The position numbers and the translations under genes were made by a program. A stretch of 64,000 nucleotides of DNA from contig NZ_PYWX01000024.1 in the NCBI RefSeq assembly GCF_003031675.1, positions 1 to 64,000 on the forward strand, in the 5' to 3' direction. Source of the DNA: Pseudomonas palleroniana. Its GTDB lineage: Bacteria > Pseudomonadota > Gammaproteobacteria > Pseudomonadales > Pseudomonadaceae. Below the pieces are notes generated by a model. It did not search any database and was not told where the DNA came from. It was given only the letters and a program-made list of their open reading frames with translations. Each line of letters begins with the position of its first letter. The first letter of the stretch is position 1. Shown piece after piece: positions 50,483 through 59,467 of this stretch.

Positions 50483-51429
50483 GCGGCCTCCAGGTAGGAG
50501 CTGTAGATGGCGTCGCCCAACTGGCGGACCAAAGGGATAAAGTCGGTCAGCCAGGCGTGCAGGCCTTCCTCAAGGATTTCGTCGATGGCGGTAAAGCGCA
50601 GGCGTGCGTCCATTTCGGCGGCCAGGCGCTGGGCCGGTCGCCCGTTGAGGCCGGGCAGGCTGGCGAGGATCTGGTCGATCTCTTCGCTGCAGGCGCGCAG
50701 CGAGCGTGGGACATCAGCGCGTAACAGCAACAACTCGGCCACTTGCCGGGCGCCGGGCGCGTCGCGATAGATCTCGGTGTAGGCCTCGAACGACGATAAC
50801 GCGCGCAGCAAGGCGCTCCACTGGTAGTAGGCGTGGGCTGTGCCATCGCTGACGGCGGCGGCCTGGTCGCCGGCCATTTCATAACGTGCGTCCAGCAGGC
50901 GCAGGGTGTTGTCGGCACGCTCGATGAAGGTGCCCAGGCGGATAAAACGAAAGGCGTCGTTACGCATGATGGTGCCGTAAGTGGCGCCCCGGAACAGGTG
51001 CGAACGCTCCTTGACCCACTCGCAAAACCGGCTCATGCCGTAATGGCTCAAGCCTTGCTGGGCGATGTCGCGGATATCCAGCCAGGTGGCGTTGATGTTT
51101 TCCCACATGTCGGCGGTAATTCGCCCACGCACCGCATGGGCGCTGGCCCGCGCGGCGCCCAGACAACTGTAGATGCTGGCCGGGTTGGCCGCGTCCAGCG
51201 CAAAAAAGTGCAGCAGGTGTTCGGCATGCAGTTCGCCGTGGCGTTCACGGTAATCCTCCAGGGTGCCGGTGATCAGCAACGGCATGGCCAGTTCATGCAG
51301 ACCGTCACCGTGCCCGTCTTGAGGCATCAGCGACAGCGAATAGCTGACGTCGAGCATGCGTGCGAGGTTTTCCGCACGTTCCAGATAGCGCGACATCCAG
51401 TACAAATCCGAGGCAGTTCTACTCAACAT
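50479..51429 (-). CDS. Alpha-E domain protein
   Basis: A 316-residue helical protein (MLSRTASDLYWMSRYLERAENLARMLDVSYSLSLM) of the alpha-E family. The SRYLERAENLARMLD segment near residues 13-27 and the FIRLGTFIERADNTLRLLDARYEM segment are the two halves of the family signature. ATG at 51429 is chosen because it matches that signature. Overlaps the transglutaminase gene by 4 bases. Acts with its neighbours, function unknown. Confidence 0.85.
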   Translation of the reverse strand: MLSRTASDLYWMSRYLERAENLARMLDVSYSLSLMPQDGHGDGLHELAMPLLITGTLEDYRERHGELHAEHLLHFFALDAANPASIYSCLGAARASAHAVRGRITADMWENINATWLDIRDIAQQGLSHYGMSRFCEWVKERSHLFRGATYGTIMRNDAFRFIRLGTFIERADNTLRLLDARYEMAGDQAAAVSDGTAHAYYQWSALLRALSSFEAYTEIYRDAPGARQVAELLLLRADVPRSLRACSEEIDQILASLPGLNGRPAQRLAAEMDARLRFTAIDEILEEGLHAWLTDFIPLVRQLGDAIYSSYLEAA

Positions 51430-51433
51430 GGCA

Positions 51434-52843
51434 TCAGTCCTCGACCACCCAGGTGTCTTTGGTGCCGCCGCCCTGGGACGAGTTGACCACCAGCGAACCT
51501 TCACGCAGCGCCACACGGGTCAAGCCGCCGGGCACCACGCGTGTTTCCTTGCCGGATAACACGAAGGGACGCAGGTCGATATGGCGCGGTGCGATACCGT
51601 TTTCGACAAAGGTCGGGCACGTGGATAAACACAGCGTTGGTTGGGCGATATAGGCATGGGGCTTGGCTTTGATGCGGGCGCGAAAGGCTTCGATTTCCGC
51701 CGCGGTAGACGCCGGGCCGACCAGCATGCCGTAGCCGCCGGAGCCTTGGGTTTCCTTCACCACCAAGTCCGGCAGGTTGGCCAGCACGTGGGATAGTTCG
51801 TCAGGCTTACGACACTGGTACGTCGGAACATTCTTCAGGATGGGTTCTTCATCCAGATAAAAACGGATCATCTCGGTGACGAAGGGGTACACCGACTTGT
51901 CATCCGCCACCCCCGTGCCGATGGCATTGGCCAGTACCACGTTACCCGAACGATAGGCGGCGAGCAGGCCGGGCACACCCAGCATGGACTCGGGGTTGAA
52001 CGCCAACGGGTCGAGGAATGCGTCGTCGAGGCGGCGGTAGATCACATCCACCGCCTTGGGGCCGTCGGTGGTGCGCATGAACACGCGGTCATCGCGCACA
52101 AACAGGTCGGCCCCCTCCACCAGTTCCACGCCCATCTCGCGGGCCAGGAACGCATGTTCGAAGAATGCGCTGTTGAAACGCCCTGGCGTCAGCACCACCA
52201 CGCTCGGGTTATCCAGCGGGCTTGAGCTTTTGAGGGTATCGAGCAGCAGGTTCGGATAATGATCGATCGGAGCAATGCGCTGGGCCGCGAACAGTTCGGG
52301 GAACAGGCGCATCATCATCTTGCGATCTTCGAGCATGTAGCTGACACCGCTCGGCGTACGCAGGTTGTCTTCCAACACGTAGTAAGTACCGTCGCCATCG
52401 CGTACAAGGTCGACGCCGGAGATGTGGGAATACAGATCGCGGTGCAGGTTCAGCCCCTGCATCGCCAGTTGGTATTGCTCGTTGGCCAATACCTGTTCAG
52501 CGGGAATGATCCCGGCCTTGATGATGCGTTGGTCGTGATACAGATCGGCGAGGAACATGTTCAACGCCTTGACTCGCTGAATGCAGCCACGCTCGACCGT
52601 GCGCCACTCGCTGGCCGGTATGCTGCGCGGGATTGTATCGAAGGGAATCAGGCGTTCGGTGCCCTGCTCATCCCCATACAGGGTGAACGTGATCCCGGCG
52701 CGGTGAAACAGCAAATCGGCCTCACGCCGGCGCTGGGCCAACAGCTCGGCGGGCGTTTCAGCCAACCAGCGGGCGAATTCGCGGTAATGGGGACGGACCT
52801 GCCCTGCCCCATCGTACATCTCGTCGTAATAAGTGCGGATCAT
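51434..52843 (-). CDS. Circularly permuted ATP-grasp protein
   Basis: A 469-residue circularly permuted ATP-grasp enzyme (MIRTYYDEMYDGAGQVRPHYREFARWLAETPAELL). Includes FTLYGDEQGTERLIPFDTIPR, DLVRDGDGTYYVLEDNLRTPSG and VVKETQGSGGYGMLVG, the ATP-binding loop. The start ATG at 52843 is preceded by AAGGAG. It lies 4 bases before the alpha-E gene. The three-gene set is conserved in many bacteria and predicted to make an unknown peptide-like bond. Confidence 0.85.
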   Translation of the reverse strand: MIRTYYDEMYDGAGQVRPHYREFARWLAETPAELLAQRRREADLLFHRAGITFTLYGDEQGTERLIPFDTIPRSIPASEWRTVERGCIQRVKALNMFLADLYHDQRIIKAGIIPAEQVLANEQYQLAMQGLNLHRDLYSHISGVDLVRDGDGTYYVLEDNLRTPSGVSYMLEDRKMMMRLFPELFAAQRIAPIDHYPNLLLDTLKSSSPLDNPSVVVLTPGRFNSAFFEHAFLAREMGVELVEGADLFVRDDRVFMRTTDGPKAVDVIYRRLDDAFLDPLAFNPESMLGVPGLLAAYRSGNVVLANAIGTGVADDKSVYPFVTEMIRFYLDEEPILKNVPTYQCRKPDELSHVLANLPDLVVKETQGSGGYGMLVGPASTAAEIEAFRARIKAKPHAYIAQPTLCLSTCPTFVENGIAPRHIDLRPFVLSGKETRVVPGGLTRVALREGSLVVNSSQGGGTKDTWVVED

Positions 52844-52944
52844 GCCGTACTCCTTGTCCCCCGGACGCAAGAACCTTCGCAAGGCCCGTGCCATCGGCAT
52901 AAACACTTATAAATCAGTGAGTTGGATAAGCAGCGGAATCTAAC

Positions 52945-53138
52945 CGCACCGTCCTGGTGCGCAGAATGCCCGCCGCCTTGCGTCACGCTTCATCCCAATG
53001 CGGGCTTTGGCTATCAACAGCATAGCCAGAGTTGATTTCATTGCCCGGCTGCCCCCAGGGATAATCGCCCCATCTGCTGAACTGCCTTCAGCGCTCCGCT
53101 CTTCCCTTTAGGCCACCCTTGTCGGGTGGCTTTTTTTT
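52945..53138 (+). ncRNA. Candidate small RNA with three hairpins
   Basis: No coding region is seen on the plus strand, yet a strong terminator GCCACCC TTGTC GGGTGGC (53112-53130) with eight T (53131-53138) points rightward from no gene. Two further stems precede it: CGCACC/GGTGCG (52945-52961) and TGGCTAT/ATAGCCA (53008-53028). The three hairpins in a row suggest a structured transcript. I cannot match it to a named family. The promoter is not certain. Confidence 0.45.
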
Positions 53139-53237
53139 GAGGCTGAGAAAGTACCGCGCAAGTTCCACACATTTTCAGACGGCACAAACAAAATCGGCCG
53201 ACCCGAAGGTCAGCCGATACGCTGAGACTCTATGCAA

Positions 53238-53579
53238 CTACATGGGTAATCCACGCACCTCCTGCTTCACGCCCCATCCCTCGATGATCCCGCCCAGCGG
53301 CTCGACCACCGCTTCAAAGTCTTGTTCGAAGTCTCCTATGCCGTCGTAGGTTGCGGACATGATTTTGCTCAGTTCCAAGTACCACGCGCCATCGTCGCGC
53401 GCGCTGACCTGGGCATTCAGCGATTCCCCACGAAATCGACCCGCAGCCCGGCGCGCCCGTTCCTCATCCGGGAAAATGGCGTAGAACTCGATGGGGTGAA
53501 AACGCGAGAAGTCAAAGCCGCCTTCTTTCATGCGGCGCAGAACATGGGTGCTGATATCTTCTTGATAGGCTGTGCTCAT
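53238..53579 (-). CDS. Ribonuclease E inhibitor RraB
   Basis: A 113-residue acidic protein (MSTAYQEDISTHVLRRMKEGGFDFSRFHPIEFYAIFPDEERARRAAGRFRG...) that matches RraB in length and in the FYAIFPDEE and AxYDGIGDFEQDFEAVVEPLGGIIEGWG parts. RraB binds the RNase E C-terminal region and lowers mRNA decay. Single gene. Confidence 0.85.
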   Translation of the reverse strand: MSTAYQEDISTHVLRRMKEGGFDFSRFHPIEFYAIFPDEERARRAAGRFRGESLNAQVSARDDGAWYLELSKIMSATYDGIGDFEQDFEAVVEPLGGIIEGWGVKQEVRGLPM

Positions 53580-53792
53580 GAAACGTCCTCCTCAAACCGA
53601 TGGATAGACTTTCCGTGCTTCCCGAAGCCTGCGCCCTACTGGCGCAGGTACTACGGCAATAACAACACCGCTGGAAAACAAGCATGTAGCTGACAAGACC
53701 AGACCTTAGCGATTCATTCGCTGATCTCGTTTGCAGAGTAGCGCGAAGCTATCACCTCTACCATAGGGGGTTGAATGAGTTACAGGGATTGT

Positions 53793-54029
53793 TCAGGCAG
53801 CCGGTGAGATGTCGAGGATCTGGATGCTGTTCTGGTCTTTGAGGATCTTGACCGTAGGCTCAGGCTGGCGTCCTTCAAGGTCATTGAGGTCGAGTTCGGC
53901 GGCTACCGGCACCAGCTTGCTGCGGATCATGTGCGCCGCCTCTTCGAGGCTGGGCTTTTGCGTGCAATCGAACTGCTCCACGGACTTCACGCCGTGGTCA
54001 TCAACAAAGGTAATCTGCCACTTTTGCAT
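53793..54029 (-). CDS. Conserved hypothetical small protein
   Basis: A 78-residue protein (MQKWQITFVDDHGVKSVEQFDCTQKPSLEEAAHMIRSKLVPVAAELDLNDLEGRQPEPTVKILKDQNSIQILDISPAA), ATG at 54029. An alpha/beta fold of about 80 residues. Function unknown. Lies 102 bases after the START-domain gene on the same strand. Confidence 0.6.
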   Translation of the reverse strand: MQKWQITFVDDHGVKSVEQFDCTQKPSLEEAAHMIRSKLVPVAAELDLNDLEGRQPEPTVKILKDQNSIQILDISPAA

Positions 54030-54131
54030 CGGTGCTTCCTCGATAAAACCCAAGTGTGGGCTCACATCCATCTGGACCTTGAGGGCTTGGCAAATGTTCC
54101 ACTCAAGGTCGCAGGCACCGATCGGCTGTGC

Positions 54132-54737
54132 TTATTTTTCAGCGTGTTCTTTCAAGGCTTTCAAGGTCTTGAACGGGGCGTCCACCACGAACTTGTTGGC
54201 CAGCCACGACGGCACACTGCCGCCAGGCTCGGTGTGCACCTGGTAGGTCACTTCGGTCTGGTTGTCGCCTTTGGGAACGAGCTTCCAGAAGCCATCGACC
54301 TGGGCGACTCGAACGTAGCCTTTTTCTTCAGGCTTGTAGGTTGGCACACCTTCCAGTTTACGCGTCAGCGTGCCGTCGGCCGCCTTGGTCGTCGTGATAT
54401 GCAGGTAGGAATCGCGGTCAGTCACCGGGAACGGGGCCTTGAATTGGGTGTAGGTCCAGCTTTCGTCACCTTTCTTATCGACCAGCTTCTGCGATTTGCA
54501 CTCATGGATCCATGAGCAGGCGCCCGCCACGTCTTCCTGCAGAGCCTGGATCTTGGCGACTGGGGCCTTGATCACGGTCACACCGCGATAAGCCTTGTAC
54601 TTGGAGCCGGCAATTTCGCTCAAGGACACTTTGATACCGTCTTCGTCCTTGGCAACCTGCCAGTCTTCCGCCTGGGCAGTGGCAGCGAACAACACTGTAA
54701 AACCGCACAACACAGCCATTCGTTTCAGTGAACCCAT
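54132..54737 (-). CDS. START-domain lipid-binding-type secreted protein
   Basis: A 201-residue protein with signal peptide MGSLKRMAVLCGFTVLFAATAQAE (cleaved after AQA) and a START-like domain (WQVAKDEDGIKVSLSEIAGSKYKAYRG, then FWKLVPKGDNQTEVTYQVHTEPGGSVPSWLANKFVVDAPFKTLKALKEHAE). START domains bind lipids. ATG at 54737 fits the signal peptide. It is 41 bases downstream of the YkgJ-type gene. Confidence 0.8.
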   Translation of the reverse strand: MGSLKRMAVLCGFTVLFAATAQAEDWQVAKDEDGIKVSLSEIAGSKYKAYRGVTVIKAPVAKIQALQEDVAGACSWIHECKSQKLVDKKGDESWTYTQFKAPFPVTDRDSYLHITTTKAADGTLTRKLEGVPTYKPEEKGYVRVAQVDGFWKLVPKGDNQTEVTYQVHTEPGGSVPSWLANKFVVDAPFKTLKALKEHAEK

Positions 54738-54778
54738 TGTTGTATTCCTTATTGTTGAAGTTCCAATAGTAAAGCCCA

Positions 54779-55033
54779 TCAAGCCGCCGTCATCTGCTCC
54801 CACCAGCCAATCAGCCGGATCGCATCGGCCTGGTCGTTGCCGCAGACTTCGATATCCGCCTTGAAATCACTGCACACCGCCGGGCGCTCCGGGCGGCCGA
54901 ACAGCAGGCATAGCTGTTCGACCGACAAGTGCACACAGCGTTCTCCCGCAGGTTTGCCGTTGGGCATTCCCGGCAGCGGTGAACTGATGGAGGGGGCGAT
55001 GCAGCAAGCGCCACAGCCTTCACGGCATTTCAT
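54779..55033 (-). CDS. YkgJ-family cysteine cluster protein
   Basis: An 84-residue protein (MKCREGCGACCIAPSISSPLPGMPNGKPAGERCVHLSVEQLCLLFGRPERPAVCSDFK) with the family's Cys pattern: CGACC near the start, CVHL, C in LCLLFG and CSDF, ending CGND. It may bind zinc or an iron-sulfur centre. Function unknown. Lies upstream of the START gene on the same strand. Confidence 0.75.
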   Translation of the reverse strand: MKCREGCGACCIAPSISSPLPGMPNGKPAGERCVHLSVEQLCLLFGRPERPAVCSDFKADIEVCGNDQADAIRLIGWWEQMTAA

Positions 55034-55195
55034 GACCAGTAGGTCCTCGACGGCTCAATAGGGATGGCCGGGCTAGAGTACGCCCTAAAACAGCCGTTTT
55101 AAAATGGTCCAACAGGGGTTTTTCGCGCAAAACAAAAGTGACTGACCAGTCTGCGACAGATGGTCGAGGGCAAGCGTCACGTGCGAGGGAAAAGT

Positions 55196-55669
55196 TTACT
55201 GCTTGAATTCGAAATCCAGCGCTGCGCCTTCCACTTCACGCCGCTCTTCATTGCGCAATTGCAGCTTCATCTCGTTGCTGAGCAAGCGGCCGTTGATCTG
55301 GAACGCGCTGTTATCGGTTGGCTTTTCGCCAAACATCGGTGGCAACAATGGCACGCTCTTGGGCTTGGGCATGGTGCCGATCGGCTGCAAGTGCCGCACC
55401 ATGTCCGCAGGCAAAGACAGGTCCAACTGTGCCGGTGGCAACTTGGTCTGGGCCACTTCGTGGGCCGACTTGGATTTGCTGGCGATCGGCGCACGCTTCT
55501 TCACGGGCGCGGCTTTCTTTTTGGCGGGGGTAGTTTTTTTCGCTTGAGTCTTCTGCTGTGCCTGGGCGGCGGGCTTGGTTTCAGTCACGGGCGACGCGGC
55601 CAGCACGGCGCCGACGTTACACAGGATCAACAAGCCAATCATCCAGACAGCGCGAAAAATAGAGGTCAT
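55196..55669 (-). CDS. Secreted/anchored Lys/Ala-rich protein
   Basis: A 157-residue protein. N-terminal hydrophobic segment MTSIFRAVWMIGLLILCNVGAVLAA (signal peptide), then a low-complexity Lys/Thr/Ala/Pro region (AKKTTPAKKKAAPVKKRAP) of about 35 residues, then a conserved-looking part (LPADMVRHLQPIGTMPKPKSVPLLPPMFGEKPTDNSAFQINGRLL). The Lys/Ala stretch resembles IF2 N-terminal linkers but no domain is known. ATG at 55669 fits the signal peptide. Confidence 0.6.
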   Translation of the reverse strand: MTSIFRAVWMIGLLILCNVGAVLAASPVTETKPAAQAQQKTQAKKTTPAKKKAAPVKKRAPIASKSKSAHEVAQTKLPPAQLDLSLPADMVRHLQPIGTMPKPKSVPLLPPMFGEKPTDNSAFQINGRLLSNEMKLQLRNEERREVEGAALDFEFKQ

Positions 55670-55773
55670 ATCGCCAACAGCATTAACGGCAGAAAGCCAT
55701 ATGCTCGCTTGTTGTGCATTGCATGACAAGCGCGGTGATCAGCCATGCAGGCGAACTGTCCCCTTTCTACGCC

Positions 55774-57213
55774 TCAAAAGCCTGCCGCCGTTTCCTGGCA
55801 CAACTGGCTGGCAAGCATGCCCAGAGTCATCAGTGCCCGCTCCGCCTCGCGGTTCCACGGCGTCCCACAGTTGAGGCGAATACAGTGGTTGAACTGTTCC
55901 GTATTACTGAAAATCACCCCAGGTGCAATGCTGATGCCCTGTTGCAAGGCACGCACGTGCAGTTCCTGGGTATTGACCCGCCCCGGCAAACTGACCCACA
56001 GGATAAAGCCGCCGGTTGGGCGGGTCATTTGCGTGCCTTCAGGGAAATACTGCTGCACGGCCAGTTGGAACGCGCTGAGATTCTTACGGTATTCCTGGCG
56101 GATGTAGCGCAGATGCCGGTCGTAACCACCGTTCTCCAGGTAAGCGGCAACGCCCATCTGGGTGACGCTGCAGGCGGAATGGGTGCTGAACATCTGCAGG
56201 CGCTGGATTTCCTGCTGGTACTTGCCGGCGATCATCCAGCCGATTCGCACACCGGGCGATAATGTCTTGGAAAAACTTGAGCAGTAGATCACTCGATCCA
56301 GGCGGTCATAGGCTTTGAGGGCCTTGGTGCGACCGACCTCGAACATCAGTTCGCCGTAGATATCGTCTTCGACAATCTGGATATCGAAATCCGAGGCCAG
56401 GCGCAGTAACTGCTTCTGCCGCTCTTCCGGCATGGTCGCGCCCAAGGGGTTGCTCAGACGGGTGGTCAATACCAGGGCCTTGATCGACCATTGGTTCGCC
56501 GCCAGTTGCAGGGCTTCCAGGCTCATGCCGGTGGCAGGGTCGCTGGGGATCTCGATGACCTTGAGGCCCAGCAGATCGGCCAGTTGCAGCAACCCATAAT
56601 AAGTGGGCGATTCAGCCGCGATCAGGTCGCCGGGCCGCGTGAGCACACGCAATGACATCTGCAAGGCATCCACACAGCCGTGGGTGATCACCACTTCGGA
56701 GGGGTCCACCACGACGCCGGCGTCGCGCATGCGAATCGCCACCTGGCGGCGCAGCGGTTCGAAACCGGGGCTGAACATGTAGCTGAACGCCCGCGGGCTC
56801 TGGAAGCGCGTGACCTTGGCCAACTGCTGGTGCAGTGCGCGTACCGGCAGGTAGTCGACGCTCGGCACCGCAGCGCCCAACGGGAATACACCTTCGCGGC
56901 GCGACTCGACCAATACCTGCTGAATGATGCTGCTGCGGGTGACCAACCCTGGGCGCTCGACCCGCGCGATGTCCGGCGTGGGCGCCGTCAGCGCAGGTGT
57001 CTGGTGCACGTAGTAGCCCGACTGCGGCCGCGCGCGTATCAGCCCCTGGTCTTCCAGGTTGGCGTAAGCCTGCAACACGGTGGCATGGCTGACGTTGAGC
57101 TGGGAGCTCATCTTGCGCACCGACGGCACGCGCTCTCCCGGTTGATAAACACCGCGCCGGATGTCCTCAGCCAGTTGCTGGGCAATACGTTGGTAAAGCA
57201 ACAGATTGGTCAT
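55774..57213 (-). CDS. MocR-type GntR/aminotransferase regulator
   Basis: A 479-residue protein. The N-terminal GntR winged helix-turn-helix (IRRGVYQPGERVPSVRKMSSQLNVSHATVLQAYANLEDQGLI) lies in residues 1-75, then an aspartate-aminotransferase fold with the PLP lysine in YCSSFSKTLSPGVRIGW near residue 311. Regulates transcription with a PLP-bound amino acid or amine as signal. Single gene. Confidence 0.9.
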   Translation of the reverse strand: MTNLLLYQRIAQQLAEDIRRGVYQPGERVPSVRKMSSQLNVSHATVLQAYANLEDQGLIRARPQSGYYVHQTPALTAPTPDIARVERPGLVTRSSIIQQVLVESRREGVFPLGAAVPSVDYLPVRALHQQLAKVTRFQSPRAFSYMFSPGFEPLRRQVAIRMRDAGVVVDPSEVVITHGCVDALQMSLRVLTRPGDLIAAESPTYYGLLQLADLLGLKVIEIPSDPATGMSLEALQLAANQWSIKALVLTTRLSNPLGATMPEERQKQLLRLASDFDIQIVEDDIYGELMFEVGRTKALKAYDRLDRVIYCSSFSKTLSPGVRIGWMIAGKYQQEIQRLQMFSTHSACSVTQMGVAAYLENGGYDRHLRYIRQEYRKNLSAFQLAVQQYFPEGTQMTRPTGGFILWVSLPGRVNTQELHVRALQQGISIAPGVIFSNTEQFNHCIRLNCGTPWNREAERALMTLGMLASQLCQETAAGF

Positions 57214-57349
57214 GACGCAGCACTCGATTTCACGGGTATTTTATTTTTGTGTGAAACATACCGGCACAGTTTAGAAGTGTACGGGGACAGTTGCCACAAT
57301 AGTCGAGCGCAGGCGGGAGTGACAGCAAAAACTGTAGGGGGGTGTCGCG

Positions 57350-57377
57350 TGTAGGAGCGAGCAAGCTCGCTCCTACA
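57350..57377. repeat. REP-like perfect inverted repeat
   Basis: TGTAGGAGCGAGC AA GCTCGCTCCTACA, 13 bases each way with a 2-base loop. Same GAGCAAGCTCGCTC core as at 42763-42776. It lies downstream of the OmpA-like gene and could also act as a terminator-like hairpin. Confidence 0.75.
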
Positions 57378-57397
57378 GTTTCATTAGAGGCGAGTTC

Positions 57398-58210
57398 TCA
57401 GCGAGCGGCGCCCAGTTGGCCCTTTTCGTCCGAAAATACAATTTCCACCCGGCGGTTCAGTGCGCGGCCACGCTCGGAGGCATTGGCTTCCACCGGGTAC
57501 TGGTCGCCGTAACCCTCGACCTCGATACGGTTGTCATCGATACCCAGATCAATCAACAGGTCTGCCACCGATTGGGCACGGTCGCGGGACAGTTTCAGAT
57601 TCTCCTGCTCGCCCCCGGTGTTGTCGGTGTAGCCCTCGACGCGCACCCGACGTTTGGGGTTCAGTTGCAGGAACTGCACAATTTTCAGCACTGTACGGCT
57701 GGCCGAGTTCTGCAGTTCAGCTTCGCCGGTATCAAACAGCACATCCCCCAGGGTCATCACCAGGCCCCGGTCCGTCTGGGTGGTGAGGCTGGCGATCTGT
57801 GCTTCAACCCACTTGCCCTGCTGCTGCACGCTGGCCAGTTTATTTTCCCGCAGGGCCAATTGCAGGCGCTGGCGTTCCAGTTCGAGCTTGGTGCCGCGCT
57901 CGGCGTTGAGACCCTGCTCGGCATGCTCACGGGCGATCGCGCTGTAGCGTTGGCTCAGGTAGGCGTAGTGCACCACGTCGGCACCGCTGCCCCAATAACT
58001 GGACAGGCGGTCGGCGCGAGCCAGCGACTCACCGGCACGAATCACGTCTTTAGGCGCGAAACGCAGCACATTGGCGTCTTCCTTGACCTTCTGGAAGTCA
58101 CTGCCGGCCTGCTGCAACGCCTGCTCGCTGTTAGGCTGGCTGGCACAACCACCCAAGGCGGCACTGCCCAGCAACAGAGCACAACTCAAACCACGGATGA
58201 TCGGGCTCAT
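57398..58210 (-). CDS. OmpA-family lipoprotein
   Basis: A 270-residue lipoprotein. Signal peptide ends in LGGC (SAALGGCASQ), a helical middle (SLARADRLSSYWGSGADVVHYAYLSQRYSAIAREHAEQ) and a C-terminal OmpA peptidoglycan-binding domain (VEGYTDNTGGEQENLKLSRDRAQSVADLLIDLGI). Anchors outer membrane to peptidoglycan. It overlaps the DUF4398 gene by 4 bases (ATGA) and is the third gene of an operon. Confidence 0.85.
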   Translation of the reverse strand: MSPIIRGLSCALLLGSAALGGCASQPNSEQALQQAGSDFQKVKEDANVLRFAPKDVIRAGESLARADRLSSYWGSGADVVHYAYLSQRYSAIAREHAEQGLNAERGTKLELERQRLQLALRENKLASVQQQGKWVEAQIASLTTQTDRGLVMTLGDVLFDTGEAELQNSASRTVLKIVQFLQLNPKRRVRVEGYTDNTGGEQENLKLSRDRAQSVADLLIDLGIDDNRIEVEGYGDQYPVEANASERGRALNRRVEIVFSDEKGQLGAAR

Positions 58211-58569
58211 TGGGCTTCTCCCAACTGCAATTGCTTGCGCAGGCGAGTGATGCGGGTGTTGAGCACGTTCAGTTGCTCCTGGCTTTTGCGAGTCAGAATC
58301 CGCGCTTCGGCAAGGCGCGCGTCCAGCTCGGCCTGTTCGGCCTGCATGCGTGCATCCTTATAGGATTGGCTGGCCATATCAGCCTTGGCCTTGGCGAACT
58401 TGTCTTCTGCCAGTTTCAGGTCAGGTGATTCATCGGTATTGGCACCCACGGCGCTGGCTTGTTCCAAGGCTTGCTGGGTGAGGCGAATCTGTTCATTCGG
58501 CGCAGGATCAGCGGCACATCCCGCCAAAGCGACAACGGCGAGGGCCGCGAAAAAAGGTCGAAGAGTCAC
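58207..58569 (-). CDS. DUF4398-type lipoprotein
   Basis: A 120-residue lipoprotein (signal peptide MTLRPFFAALAVVALAGC) with a DUF4398-like helical mature part (LTQQALEQASAVGANTDESPDLKLAEDKFAKAKADMASQSYKDARMQAEQAELDARLAEA). Function unknown. It is 9 bases after the substrate-binding protein gene and overlaps the OmpA-like gene. Confidence 0.8.
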   Translation of the reverse strand: MTLRPFFAALAVVALAGCAADPAPNEQIRLTQQALEQASAVGANTDESPDLKLAEDKFAKAKADMASQSYKDARMQAEQAELDARLAEARILTRKSQEQLNVLNTRITRLRKQLQLGEAQ

Positions 58570-58578
58570 GGTAAATCC

Positions 58579-59394
58579 TTACTTTGCTGAGGTGCCGACG
58601 GGTTGCTGCAGTTGCGCTTTCCAGCGCTCAAGATTGCGCTGCAGCGCGGTGTGCGCGACGTCGGACGTGGGCAATTCTGTCATCTTTTTGGCCAGCTGTC
58701 CGCGCAGCCACGGATCATTGCAGGCCGAGTTGTGGGAAACCGCCAAGTACAATCCGGGCTGGTCGACCGGGGTTTCGCGCGCCACCAGATCGTTGCTCAT
58801 GCCCAGACTCTGGGCCATGGCCATCCCGGAATAGCGCCCTGCAATGACGTAGTCTACTTCCCCGAGCAGCAATTTCTGGAAGGCCGGCGTCAGGCTGGGC
58901 AAGCGTTGCAGGTTCAACTGCTGGCCCGCGAACGTTTCCAGGCCTGCACTCAGGCGGGCACGTTCCGACACCGCGCCTTTATGGCCGTGCAGGTCGGCGG
59001 CCGTGGTGTAGACCAGGGGCGAGTCCTTGCGGGTCCAGACCAGGTAATCGATCTGCACCAACGCCGGGTGGATATAATCAAGAGTTTCCAACTGACCCAG
59101 GTTCAGCGGCGCATCGGCAAGCAGGTCCATGCGCCCGCTGCGCACCTCATCCAGGGCCAGGGAGCGTTTGCCGCCGTAGAGCAGGTCGATTTTCAGGCCA
59201 AGGTCCTTGCCGACTTGTTGCAGCACGTCGGCGGTGGCGCCGATCAGATGCGTCGGGTCCTGGGGATCGCGCCACAACAAGGGCGGTGCGTCCGGGCTGC
59301 CGGTAATCACCAGGCGCTCACACTTGCCGGCGGCCAGCGCCAGGCTTGGCAGCAGCGTGAGGCCCAGCAGTACCACCCAGGGGCGCAGTTGCAT
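58579..59394 (-). CDS. Periplasmic substrate-binding protein (SBP_bac_3-type)
   Basis: A 271-residue protein. Signal peptide MQLRPWVVLLGLTLLPSLALAAG, followed by an amino-acid-type solute-binding fold (VLQQVGKDLGLKIDLLYGGKRSLALDEVRSGRMDLLADAPLNLGQLETLDYIHPALVQIDYLVWTRKDSPL). ATG at 59394 is preceded by GGAGAG. No permease or ATPase gene is adjacent, so it may be a stand-alone sensor-type protein. Confidence 0.8.
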   Translation of the reverse strand: MQLRPWVVLLGLTLLPSLALAAGKCERLVITGSPDAPPLLWRDPQDPTHLIGATADVLQQVGKDLGLKIDLLYGGKRSLALDEVRSGRMDLLADAPLNLGQLETLDYIHPALVQIDYLVWTRKDSPLVYTTAADLHGHKGAVSERARLSAGLETFAGQQLNLQRLPSLTPAFQKLLLGEVDYVIAGRYSGMAMAQSLGMSNDLVARETPVDQPGLYLAVSHNSACNDPWLRGQLAKKMTELPTSDVAHTALQRNLERWKAQLQQPVGTSAK

Positions 59395-59413
59395 GGCGAA
59401 GCTCTCCGAATAG

Positions 59414-59447
59414 TCAAAAAAAAGCCCGGTCACAAGGACCGGGCTCT
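59414..59447 (-). terminator. Terminator of the etfBA operon
   Basis: AGCCCGGTC and GACCGGGCT with loop ACAAG (59423-59445), followed on the minus strand by eight T. It ends the etfBA transcript, just before the substrate-binding gene. Confidence 0.9.
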
Positions 59448-59467
59448 TTATAAGTGAAGCCGCTGGA

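Noticed and set aside
55196..55669. Call as translation initiation factor IF-2 fragment
   Set aside because: Only the Lys/Ala/Pro-rich stretch resembles IF-2; there is a signal peptide and no GTPase domain.
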